Assembly (NCBI RefSeq): GCF_003788635.1
Contig: NZ_AYKH01000041.1
Span: 62,001-126,000, forward strand
DNA from: Salinisphaera orenii subsp. orenii MK-B5
GTDB taxonomy: Bacteria > Pseudomonadota > Gammaproteobacteria > Nevskiales > Salinisphaeraceae
Reading direction: 5' to 3'
DNA: 64,000 bases
Part shown: in pieces, positions 9,532-17,168 of the stretch
Numbering within the stretch: position 1 is the first letter of the stretch
Layout: every line of letters begins with the position of its first letter
Notes under the pieces: model-generated
Told to the model about the DNA's origin: nothing
What the model saw: the letters and a program-made list of their open reading frames with translations, nothing else
Databases searched by the model: none
Program-made: the position numbers and the translations under genes

Positions 9532-10455
9532 ATGAGCGCCACGTCGGGACTGCGGCTCGGCATCGATCTGGGCGGTACCAAGATCGAGGGCACGGTCATC
9601 GACGCCGCCGATCAGGTGTGCAGCCAGCGACGCGTCGACACGCCGCAGGGCGATTACGACGCCACCGTGGCCGCGGTGGTCGATCTGGTGCAGGCGCTGG
9701 AACAGGATGTCGCGGTCACCGGTCTGCCCGTCGGCATCGGCACGCCGGGCAGCGTCGACCCGCGTTCCGGGCTGCTGCGCAACGCCAATTCCCAGTGTCT
9801 GAACGGCCGTCCGCTGGCGGTGGATCTGCAGAGCGCGATCGGGCGCGAGCTGCGCATCGCGAACGACGCCGACTGTCTGGCGCTGTCCGAGGCTCTCGAC
9901 GGCGCCGGAGCCGGATACGCCAGCGTCTTCGGCGTGATCATGGGGACCGGCGTCGGCGGTGGCGTGGTCATCGACGGTCGCCTGCTGACCGGCTGCAACG
10001 GCGTGGCGGGCGAGTGGGGGCACATCCCGCTGCCCTGGGCGCGGGCCGCTGAGGTCCGCAGTGCGCCGCGCTGCTGGTGCGGCATGGACAGCTGTCTGGA
10101 GACCTGGCTGTCGGGGCCGGCGATGACGGCCGACCACATGCGTCGCGGCGGCCACGAACTGAGCGCGCACGAGATCGTCGAGCGGGCCGAAGCCGGCGAG
10201 CGGCTGGCCGGCGCCACGCTCAAGGCCTGGCTCGAGCGGGTCGCGCGGGCGCTGGCCATGGTCATCAATCTGCTCGATCCGGATGTGATCGTCATCGGCG
10301 GCGGGCTGTCGCAGATCCGCTGGTTGTACAGCGAGGTGCCCAAGGTCTGGGCGCAGCACGTCTTTGCCGATCAGGTGGATACGCCGCTGTGTCCGGCGCA
10401 GCACGGCGCCGCCTCGGGCGTGCGCGGCGCAGCGCGGCTGTGGCCGGGCGCCTGA
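9532..10455 (+). CDS. ROK-family sugar kinase (fructokinase/NagK-like)
   Basis: A 307-residue ROK kinase that phosphorylates a hexose with ATP. The N-terminal phosphate loop GIDLGGTKIEG is at residues 8-18. The ROK zinc-binding signature is present as CWCGMDSCLETW, with the preceding GEWGHIPL metal/sugar motif, and a glycine-rich MGTGVGGGVV loop follows NDADCLALSE. The C-terminal DPDVIVIGGGLS adenosine motif is intact. This pattern is closest to proteobacterial fructokinase Mak and N-acetylglucosamine kinase NagK, and substrate choice cannot be made from motifs alone. ATG 9532 was preferred over an in-frame GTG at 9523. It stands alone, without a transporter or catabolic partner. Confidence 0.88.
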   Translation: MSATSGLRLGIDLGGTKIEGTVIDAADQVCSQRRVDTPQGDYDATVAAVVDLVQALEQDVAVTGLPVGIGTPGSVDPRSGLLRNANSQCLNGRPLAVDLQSAIGRELRIANDADCLALSEALDGAGAGYASVFGVIMGTGVGGGVVIDGRLLTGCNGVAGEWGHIPLPWARAAEVRSAPRCWCGMDSCLETWLSGPAMTADHMRRGGHELSAHEIVERAEAGERLAGATLKAWLERVARALAMVINLLDPDVIVIGGGLSQIRWLYSEVPKVWAQHVFADQVDTPLCPAQHGAASGVRGAARLWPGA

Positions 10456-10642
10456 CGCGCCGCGGCACTCGCGGGCTGCCTCGCGTTGGGGTGTTCACGC
10501 AAGTCGTGTCGTCACGATCACCGCATTTCATCGATTAAGCCTTCTTATTCAGTGCGCGTTCCATGCGTTTTGGTGCGGCCGCCGTCGGTGCGAATGAGAG
10601 TGTGCTACCGTCATCAAGAACTCCATTGACCAACGGAAAGCC

Positions 10643-11869
10643 ATGAGCGAGAAGGATCCGGACAAGGGCTATATCGCCCTGCTGGGCTGGTCTCTCGGCG
10701 CCATCGAGGCCGCCGAGCGTTTCGATCGCCGTTACATCGTCGTCGCGCCCGAGTGGGCCGAGGACTACTGCAAGCAGCACGATATCCCCTACATGGCGTG
10801 GAACTTCGAGCGGTTGAACGACCGTTCGCTGGAGATTGCCGAAAAACTGCGGGACGAAGGCGTCGATGCCGCCGTGCCGCTGTTCGAGGAGGTCGTCGAA
10901 TGGGCCGGCGCGATCAACGCCGTGCTCATGGGCAACCCGCGCCTGCACGGCCAGGCCGTGCTGTTCCGCGACAAGGCGTTGATGAAGCGCCGCGCCCAGC
11001 TCGGCGGCATTCGCGTGGGCATCTTCGAGGAAGCCCACGAGAAGGACGACGTCTATCGTTTCTTCAAGCGCGTCAACCAGACGCTGCTCAAGCTCGACGG
11101 CGACGTCGACGATCCGATCCACCTCAAGGCCTTCGACAAGGCGGGTTGTCTCGGTCATCGGATGATCCGGACCGCCGAGGAGATCGAGCAGATCCCGGAG
11201 GCCGAGTATCCGCTGCTCATGGAAAGCCATCTCGACGGCTGGGAGTTCGCGGTCGAGGCCTGGATCTGGAACGGCGAGATCCAGTTCCTCAACATCTCCG
11301 AATACGTCACGCTCGGCTATTCGGTTTTCGTGCCGGCGACCCCCGAGCTGGAATCCTGGCGGGCCCTGATCACCAAGCAGATCGAACTGCTGATCGAGGC
11401 CTTCGACATCAAGTTCGGCCAGATCCATCCCGAGTACTTCGTGACCTCCGACGGCACCATGTACTTCGGCGAGGTCGCCTATCGGCCGCCGGGCTTCAAG
11501 GCCTTTGAGCTGATCGAGCGCGCCTACGGCTTCAACGCCTATCAGGCCTCGATGCTGGTGTTCGATCCCAAGACCACCGAGGACGAGGTGCGCAACTTCT
11601 TCCCCGAGCCGGTTACGGGGGCGAAGGGCTATGCCGGCTGCTTCGGCGTCTATCCGCGCAAGCGCGTGGTCAGCAAGCTCGCGATTCCCGAAGAGGTCGA
11701 GGAGCACGAGTACTTCGACTTCCACGAGTTGACGGAACCCCTGCAGGAGACCGTGACCAAGCGCAATGCCTTCGGCACCCACTGGGGCCTGATCTTCTAT
11801 TTCGGCGACAACGCCCACCGCATGCGCGACTGGCTCAAGCGCAACGAGGAGCTGGACTTCTACCTCTGA
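10643..11869 (+). CDS. Orphan ATP-grasp-fold protein
   Basis: A 408-residue protein with the overall plan of an ATP-grasp ligase. An N-terminal pre-ATP-grasp Rossmann-like part (GYIALLGWSLGAIEAAERF to about residue 90) is followed by an ATP-grasp core with LFRDKALMKRRAQLGG, LLKLDGD, LLMESHLDGWEFAVEAW and the metal-binding IHPEYFVTSDGTMYFGEVAYRPPG region. Such enzymes join a carboxylate to an amine or thiol through an acyl-phosphate. No carrier, peptide substrate or amidotransferase gene is nearby, and it appears monocistronic. A GGAAAG ribosome-binding site precedes the ATG. It differs from biotin carboxylase, D-Ala ligase and PurK in its motifs, so its substrate is unknown. Confidence 0.75.
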   Translation: MSEKDPDKGYIALLGWSLGAIEAAERFDRRYIVVAPEWAEDYCKQHDIPYMAWNFERLNDRSLEIAEKLRDEGVDAAVPLFEEVVEWAGAINAVLMGNPRLHGQAVLFRDKALMKRRAQLGGIRVGIFEEAHEKDDVYRFFKRVNQTLLKLDGDVDDPIHLKAFDKAGCLGHRMIRTAEEIEQIPEAEYPLLMESHLDGWEFAVEAWIWNGEIQFLNISEYVTLGYSVFVPATPELESWRALITKQIELLIEAFDIKFGQIHPEYFVTSDGTMYFGEVAYRPPGFKAFELIERAYGFNAYQASMLVFDPKTTEDEVRNFFPEPVTGAKGYAGCFGVYPRKRVVSKLAIPEEVEEHEYFDFHELTEPLQETVTKRNAFGTHWGLIFYFGDNAHRMRDWLKRNEELDFYL

Positions 11870-11891
11870 TCGGCGGCCACCCCGATAGCGA

Positions 11892-11927
11892 AACCCCGCT
11901 CCGGCTTCGGCCGGGCGGGGTTTTTTT
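11892..11927 (+). terminator. Strong Rho-independent terminator between convergent genes
   Basis: CCCCG plus TCCGGC pairs with GCCGGG plus CGGGG across a TTCG tetraloop, with one bulged C, and is followed by seven T residues. It ends transcription of the ATP-grasp gene. The AAA on the other side means it may also work, more weakly, for the minus-strand deacetylase operon that ends at 11940. Confidence 0.92.
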
Positions 11928-11939
11928 GTGGCGCGAGAA

Positions 11940-13064
11940 TCAGCGCGCGAGCGCGGCCAGGTTGTCGGCGTGGTACGCCGCGGCTTCGGTCACGGCGGCG
12001 CGGCCCGGATCGTTTGCAAGCACGTTGACCGCGGCGACAGGCGCGCTGCCGGCCAGGGCGCCGACGAGGGCATGGGTGCTGTCCGCGAGGGCCTGGGCGT
12101 TGTAGCCGCCTTCCAACACACAGACGAGCCGGCCCCCGCACAGCGAATCCGCCAGCGCGGCCATCTGCTGGGCGAGCACCGCATAGCCGGTGTCGTCCAT
12201 CGCACAGGTCATATCCAGGTAGTGGCAGTCGAAACCGGCGGAGACCAGAATCAGGTCCGGGCGAAAAGCCTGGGCTGCGGGGTGGACGATCTGTTCGAAT
12301 ACGTCGATCAGCGTCGCGTTGCCGAAGCCCGGCGGCAGCGGCACATTGAGGTGGTAGCCGGTGGCGTCGCCGGCGCCGGTCTCCTCCAGGTGCCCGGTGC
12401 CCGGGTAGAAGGGCGCGGCGCAATGACTGTCGATCACCAGCACGCCGGGATCATCGTAGAAGATGTCCTGGGTGCCGTTGCCGTGGTGCATGTCCCAATC
12501 CCAGATCAGCACGCGCTCGTAGCCGAGCGCGGCGCGGGCATGCGCGGCGGTCACCGCGACGTTGTTGTACAGGCAAAAGCCCATCGCCTGGTCGGCCGGG
12601 GCGTGATGGCCCGGCGGACGAACGATGCAGAAGGCACGCTCTGCCTCGCCGCGGGCAATGGCTTCCAGAGCGCTGACGCCGGCACCGGCGGCCAGACGCG
12701 CCGCGGCGACACTGAACGGCGATACGGCGGTCGTGTCCTTGGCCAGCCAGCCGGATTCGCCTTCCAGACCTTCGATATAGGCGACATGCTGTGCGGTGTG
12801 CGCGCGCTCGAGCTCGGTGGGCGTGGCCGGCAGGGGCAGCGCCCAGCGGACGTTGTCCACCGCGGCCTTGAGCAGGCGATCGACGATCGCGGTCAGGCGT
12901 TCTGGGCGCTCCGGATGCGCATAGGACTCGAGCTGGGCGTCCGGGTACTGGATCGCGATCATCGCCTTGACCGCATCCGTCCACTCCGGATGCTCGGGGT
13001 CCCAGCCGTGTGGATTGTGCCCGAGCATGGCGTAGTCGTAATAGATCAGCAGCGGGTTGTTCAT
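11940..13064 (-). CDS. HDAC-fold zinc deacetylase (AcuC/HDAH class)
   Basis: A 374-residue member of the arginase/deacetylase superfamily. The conserved active-site parts are present: RPPGHHA with the tandem His pair (153-154), DWDMHHGNGTQ with zinc ligands Asp191 and His193, AGFDCH with the third ligand Asp279, and the C-terminal LEGGYN that carries the catalytic Tyr. Bacterial members deacetylate proteins, acetylpolyamines or other small amides. The N-terminus has an extra segment (HNPHGWDPEHPEW) before the usual HPERPERL. Its ATG overlaps the stop codon of the upstream 674-residue gene by 4 bp (ATGA), so the two proteins are made together. The substrate is unknown, but the partner suggests a joint protein-processing role. 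Confidence 0.93.
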   Translation of the reverse strand: MNNPLLIYYDYAMLGHNPHGWDPEHPEWTDAVKAMIAIQYPDAQLESYAHPERPERLTAIVDRLLKAAVDNVRWALPLPATPTELERAHTAQHVAYIEGLEGESGWLAKDTTAVSPFSVAAARLAAGAGVSALEAIARGEAERAFCIVRPPGHHAPADQAMGFCLYNNVAVTAAHARAALGYERVLIWDWDMHHGNGTQDIFYDDPGVLVIDSHCAAPFYPGTGHLEETGAGDATGYHLNVPLPPGFGNATLIDVFEQIVHPAAQAFRPDLILVSAGFDCHYLDMTCAMDDTGYAVLAQQMAALADSLCGGRLVCVLEGGYNAQALADSTHALVGALAGSAPVAAVNVLANDPGRAAVTEAAAYHADNLAALAR

Positions 13065-15085
13065 GCCTTGTCACCGGCGGCGTCGATGTCCACAGGTTGC
13101 TCGTCGTTCCAGGGCATGTCGGCGGCCCAGCTGTCGGCGATCCGCCGGCGCACGCGCGCCACGGCGTCCGCGGGTATCCGCGCCGGGTCGCCGGTCTCGC
13201 GTGTCTTGTAGTGAAAGACATAGACGCGCGCCAGGAACTGCTCGAAGGGCAGTGAGGACTCGCCTTCCAGTTCGCCGTGATCGTGGGTCGAGGTGACGAT
13301 ACCTTGTCCCCAGTTCTGCTCCTTGTCGCGATTCGGGTTGAAGAAGTAGACGCGCCATTCCCCGGCCGGATCGAAGGCCACGCGCTGGATCGATATCGCG
13401 TGCCAGCCCACCAGCGCCCCCTGATGGTTCGTCGTGGCGATGCCGCAGGGCTGGGCATAGACCAGATCCCGACCGCCGTTGTAGAGCGGATGATAGGCGG
13501 CGTGGAAATCGCGGATGAAATCGTCGCAGCGCGTCACCGTGCCGGTGGCCGTGTCGATCAGCTCGCCGAAGCCGCGATGCACCCACCAGCCGTGCAGCTC
13601 CGGGTTGACCCAGCGGTGACCGTCGCCGATGCGCCCGATCGTGTGGCGGCTCATCTCCATGTAGATGCGGTCGAGGTGCGGTGTCAGCAGCAGCGAGACC
13701 GGATCGAGTTCGGTATGCAGCTCCGTCGCCAGACCGAAGGTCAGCTCGCTGGCGCGGATGTTGAGGCCCTCGAACTGCAGGACGAGATCGTTCTCGCGGG
13801 CGGCGTAGGCGATCAGTTCGAGCAGATAACCGACATCGTTCTGGGCCCAAAGGCTGATCGCCCGGGCCGACTGGCATGTGGGGTTGAGCCCCTGATCCAC
13901 GCCGCGCGGCTGGCCGAGCACCGACAGCGTGCCGGCGAGCAGGAGTACGTTGGCGTCCGGCGGATCCGTCCATTCGCTGGCCTCGCGCAGCGTGGCCGCC
14001 ACCTCCGGATTGATCGCCAGCACCATCAGCCGGCGCAGGCCCGGCAGCACCGGCCGGATGAAGGTCATGCCCTGTTCCAGCAGCTTCGACAGACCGTAGA
14101 TCGAGCGCGCGGTCTCGCGTCGGATCGCGAACTGGATCAGCTCCGAGATCAGCGTCTGATGGGCACCCAGACTCACCTTGCCGACGGCGTTGAGGGCGAG
14201 CGCCGGACCGACCAGCTCCGGCGCCCGGTCCACCAGATGGCACAGCAGATCGGCGTGCTGTGCGGACACCAGCCCGGTGCGCGCCATGGCATCGCCGAAG
14301 GTCTGGGCCTCCTCGGCGAGCGCGTTGGTATCCAGCGCGGCGAGCGCGGCGACATAGTCGTCGCGGCTGCCCGCCCGCGACAGACGGCTCGGCCCCTTCA
14401 GCGCGTGGATCCACGCCCGGGCCCGGGTGGCCGCGGCGTCGTCCTCGGGCAGCTCTGCGGTGGCCCGGTCGGCCGCGCGCAGCAGGGCCTCCGCCCGCTG
14501 GATCATGATCGGGCGCTGGAGCAGAACGCGCTCGACCTCGATGACCAGCGCGTTGAGGATCGTGGCCGCGCCGATGCGCTCGAGAATGAATTCGAACAGC
14601 GTGCGCACGCGCTCGCCGATCGCCGGATCCGCCTCGCGGGTTTCCTCCGTGGCGACCGGGAACAGCAGATCGAGGTTCGCGGCCAGCACCTGCTCGAGGA
14701 AACTGCGCGCACCGGCGGCATCCATCGACGCACTGCGGCATTCGCCCTGGGCGATCGCCAGCAGCCGCAGTTCGCTCAGACACTCCAGCGTGGCGTTGGC
14801 GCCGCCGGCGCGCAGCGTGCTGCCGGCCAGGCCCGGCTGGAGATCGGCCGGGTCGTACCAGTCACCGCCGAGGAACACCCCGGCGGCGTCGAAACGGCCG
14901 GCGTGAGCGTACAGCGCGGCGATGCCCGCGGGATCGCTCAGCAGCTTCCGCGCGCGGGCCAGCAGCTGGGACTGATGGTTGAACTTGGAGAAACGGGGCG
15001 CCGTCTCGAGGCGCTCGAGCGTCGCTTCGAAATCCTCGGTCAGTCTCGCGAACCGCGGCGTCTGTGAAGGGGTGGGCTCACCCAA
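13061..15085 (-). CDS. Large uncharacterised protein with papain-like cysteine-peptidase motifs
   Basis: A 674-residue cytoplasmic protein (no signal peptide or membrane helix) that I do not recognise as a named family. Residues 1-390 are helical and leucine-rich. Residues 395-630 carry a layout like a C1/C39-type cysteine peptidase. Gln398 lies six residues before Cys404 in QGLNPTCQSARAISLW, the spacing of papain Gln19-Cys25. Then come the GWHAISI strand with His562 and VYFFNPN with Asn583, followed by NWG. These are inferred oxyanion-hole and catalytic residues, not proven ones. The gene overlaps the downstream deacetylase by ATGA. It may be a peptidase, an amide-transferring enzyme or an inactive relative. 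Confidence 0.6.
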   Translation of the reverse strand: MGEPTPSQTPRFARLTEDFEATLERLETAPRFSKFNHQSQLLARARKLLSDPAGIAALYAHAGRFDAAGVFLGGDWYDPADLQPGLAGSTLRAGGANATLECLSELRLLAIAQGECRSASMDAAGARSFLEQVLAANLDLLFPVATEETREADPAIGERVRTLFEFILERIGAATILNALVIEVERVLLQRPIMIQRAEALLRAADRATAELPEDDAAATRARAWIHALKGPSRLSRAGSRDDYVAALAALDTNALAEEAQTFGDAMARTGLVSAQHADLLCHLVDRAPELVGPALALNAVGKVSLGAHQTLISELIQFAIRRETARSIYGLSKLLEQGMTFIRPVLPGLRRLMVLAINPEVAATLREASEWTDPPDANVLLLAGTLSVLGQPRGVDQGLNPTCQSARAISLWAQNDVGYLLELIAYAARENDLVLQFEGLNIRASELTFGLATELHTELDPVSLLLTPHLDRIYMEMSRHTIGRIGDGHRWVNPELHGWWVHRGFGELIDTATGTVTRCDDFIRDFHAAYHPLYNGGRDLVYAQPCGIATTNHQGALVGWHAISIQRVAFDPAGEWRVYFFNPNRDKEQNWGQGIVTSTHDHGELEGESSLPFEQFLARVYVFHYKTRETGDPARIPADAVARVRRRIADSWAADMPWNDEQPVDIDAAGDKA

Positions 15086-15281
15086 GTACGACCTCCGGAG
15101 CCCGGCCTGCGCGTGCGCGGCGTGATGTCCGCACGCCGGTCATCGCACCGCGGTGTACCGTTCGGCACAGTCCGGCAAATGGGTTTCGGCGACATTAACA
15201 CAACGGCTGCGTGGCCACGGCACCGTGCGCTGCCGGCTTGCGTCGACGCTGAGCCGCCTGCGGCCCCGGCATCCACCGGCG

Positions 15282-15770
15282 CTACGCCGGGGCTCGATCC
15301 ATCCAGCGCAGCCAGCGTCGGATCAGGCGGACGCTCAGCCAGAGGGTGACGATCAGCCAGCCGGCGATGGCGACGAAGGCGGCCAGCATGAGGGTGCCGA
15401 TGCCCAGTTCCGGCCAGGCGGCGGCCAGCGTCTCCATCGGGTGCGGGGCGTAGGCCATCGTGTTGAGCACGGTCATGGTGGTGTCGAGCAGTGTCGGGAT
15501 CGCCAGCAGCGGGGCGATCAGCACCAGCAGCAGGGTGGCGGCGGACCACAGGTGATGGCGCATCAGCCAGCGGTGGTGGCCGGCGATCACCGGATCGGCG
15601 CCGCCGGTGGCCAGGCCGTGGGGGATGGCCAGCACGGCGATGACGGGTATGAGCACCACGCCGACCCCGACCCAGAGGGCGGCGAGCACGGCGGCGGCGG
15701 TGAGGTAGCCCAAGGTCACACCGGCGCCGCCGGCGCCGGCGGCCGGCCGCGGATGGTCGATATCGTTCAT
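15282..15770 (-). CDS. Small integral membrane protein, second of a coupled pair
   Basis: A 162-residue protein with about four transmembrane helices (residues 20-50, 72-95, 120-145 and a partial C-terminal one) and a basic tail. No named family is recognised. Between helices it carries IAGHHRWLMRHHLW, nearly the same HHRWLMR motif found in the protein encoded immediately upstream. The ATG at 15770 overlaps that gene's stop (ATGA). The shared motif and coupling suggest the two form one membrane complex, possibly a divergent duplication. There is no clue to the function. Confidence 0.7.
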   Translation of the reverse strand: MNDIDHPRPAAGAGGAGVTLGYLTAAAVLAALWVGVGVVLIPVIAVLAIPHGLATGGADPVIAGHHRWLMRHHLWSAATLLLVLIAPLLAIPTLLDTTMTVLNTMAYAPHPMETLAAAWPELGIGTLMLAAFVAIAGWLIVTLWLSVRLIRRWLRWMDRAPA

Positions 15771-16126
15771 GGCGCCGGCATGGCCCGGTGTTCGGCGAAG
15801 GCGAGCACGCCGCGCACGATGCGGTAGACGAACCAGATCCAGAGCACGACATAGCCGACCAGGCCGATGCCGACGCCGGCCAGCACGAGGCAGACCAGCG
15901 ACCAGAGCACCCCGAACCAGAAGGTGCGCATCAGCCAGCGGTGGTGCGTCCAGGCCACGCCGTCGCGCCGGTCGCCGATCTTGACGTGATTGATGATCAC
16001 GCCCGCGATCGCGGTGACGCCGGCGAAGAACGCCAGACCGTAGAGAACGTAGGTCACCAGCAGCACGTTGCGCTCGATCTCGCTGCGCGTGGCCGGCGTG
16101 TTGTCGGGGTGATGGGCCATGGTCAT
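15767..16126 (-). CDS. Small integral membrane protein, first of a coupled pair
   Basis: A 119-residue protein with three predicted transmembrane helices (LLVTYVLYGLAFFAGVTAIAGVII, FWFGVLWSLVCLVLAGVGIGLVG and a following segment ending VYRIVRGVLAF). The central loop VAWTHHRWLMR recurs in its downstream partner. The general plan resembles DUF4870-type small membrane proteins, which have no known activity. The start could be 16126 or the ATG two codons later; neither has a strong ribosome-binding site. It is divergent from the GST gene 67 bp away. Confidence 0.7.
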   Translation of the reverse strand: MTMAHHPDNTPATRSEIERNVLLVTYVLYGLAFFAGVTAIAGVIINHVKIGDRRDGVAWTHHRWLMRTFWFGVLWSLVCLVLAGVGIGLVGYVVLWIWFVYRIVRGVLAFAEHRAMPAP

Positions 16127-16193
16127 GGGTGGGGCAGGGCAGTCAGTTTGCTAGAATCGGGCGTCAATCGCGTTCGAAAACGGTCGCCGGCTC

Positions 16194-16847
16194 ATGCTTC
16201 AGCTGTTCACTCACCATCGCAGCGTCTCGGCGCACCGGGTGCGCATCGCGCTCAACTACAAGGGCGTGTCCTACAAGTCGATCCTCACGGATCTGGACCA
16301 TGCCAGGGGCGATCGACTGTCGTACCTGAACGTGAATCCGCAGGGGCTCATCCCGGCGCTGTGGGCCGAGAACGATCTGGTGATATCCCAGTCGTCGGCC
16401 ATTCTAGAATATCTCGAGGAGCGCTATCCTGAACGCCCGCTGATCCAAGGCGACATCGCCGAGCGCGCGCGCATCCGCTCCTTCGCCCAGATCGCGATCG
16501 CGGACACGCACCCGCTGAATAATCTGCGCGTGCTGCGCTATCTGCGCGACGCCATGGGCGTGCCCTATGACAAGCGCCGCGAATGGTTCGAGCACTGGAT
16601 CCACAAGGCCTTCGGGCCGATGGAATCCATTCTCGCCGGCCACGCCCGCGAGCACGACGCGCACAGCTACTGCTTCGGCGAGCGGCCGAGCCTGGCGGAC
16701 GTCTGTCTGGTGCCCCAGGTGTCGCTGGCCGAACGTTATCAGGTCGATCTGTCGGACTATCCGACCATCCGCCGCGTCTATCGCGCCTGCATGACCATGG
16801 CCGCCTTTCAGGCCGCGGACCCGGACACCCAGCCCGACACCCGCTGA
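16194..16847 (+). CDS. Zeta-class glutathione S-transferase (maleylacetoacetate isomerase-like)
   Basis: A 217-residue cytosolic GST. The N-terminal thioredoxin fold has the zeta-like HRSVSAHRVRIALNYKGV active-site segment, in which a Ser is the likely thiolate-stabilising residue. NPQGLIPAL with the cis-Pro and SSAILEYLEERYP for glutathione gamma-Glu binding follow. The C-terminal helical domain has the zeta-type DTHPLNNLRVL stretch and the YCFGERPSLADVCLVPQ N-capping box. Maleylacetoacetate isomerase acts in tyrosine catabolism, but no hmgA or fahA gene is adjacent, so the exact substrate is inferred from family only. Confidence 0.87.
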   Translation: MLQLFTHHRSVSAHRVRIALNYKGVSYKSILTDLDHARGDRLSYLNVNPQGLIPALWAENDLVISQSSAILEYLEERYPERPLIQGDIAERARIRSFAQIAIADTHPLNNLRVLRYLRDAMGVPYDKRREWFEHWIHKAFGPMESILAGHAREHDAHSYCFGERPSLADVCLVPQVSLAERYQVDLSDYPTIRRVYRACMTMAAFQAADPDTQPDTR

Positions 16848-17168
16848 CCCGCGCCGGCCCGCCGCGCCGGGTGCGGGGCGGCGCCGCACGCCGCGGCGGA
16901 GGTTCACGCGCCGGTCGGGTCTTTTGTCGTCGGCGAAAGCGGGACGGCCCGGATACACAGCGCGTCGAGACGCGCGGCGGGCCGCCACCGTGCGGCGCAG
17001 CGCTAGAGAGGCGCGTGTCGTGCCGGCGGCCGCGTCCGCCCGACGCGCCGACGCGGCGTTGCAGCCCCTGCCGATGCGCCGCCATGATGCGGCGGAAGCA
17101 CTGTGACGATACAGAACCAGGCGAAATAAGGTACTAATCGGGACGGACCGACAACCGGATGACGCGCG
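16848..17168. other. Intergenic region upstream of gdhB
   Basis: This 321-bp gap between the GST and glutamate dehydrogenase genes has a very GC-rich first half and a more AT-rich last 60 bp. The last part (GCGAAATAAGGTACTAAT and on) is where a gdhB promoter would be expected. No RNA gene, terminator or riboswitch was recognised. Confidence 0.45.
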
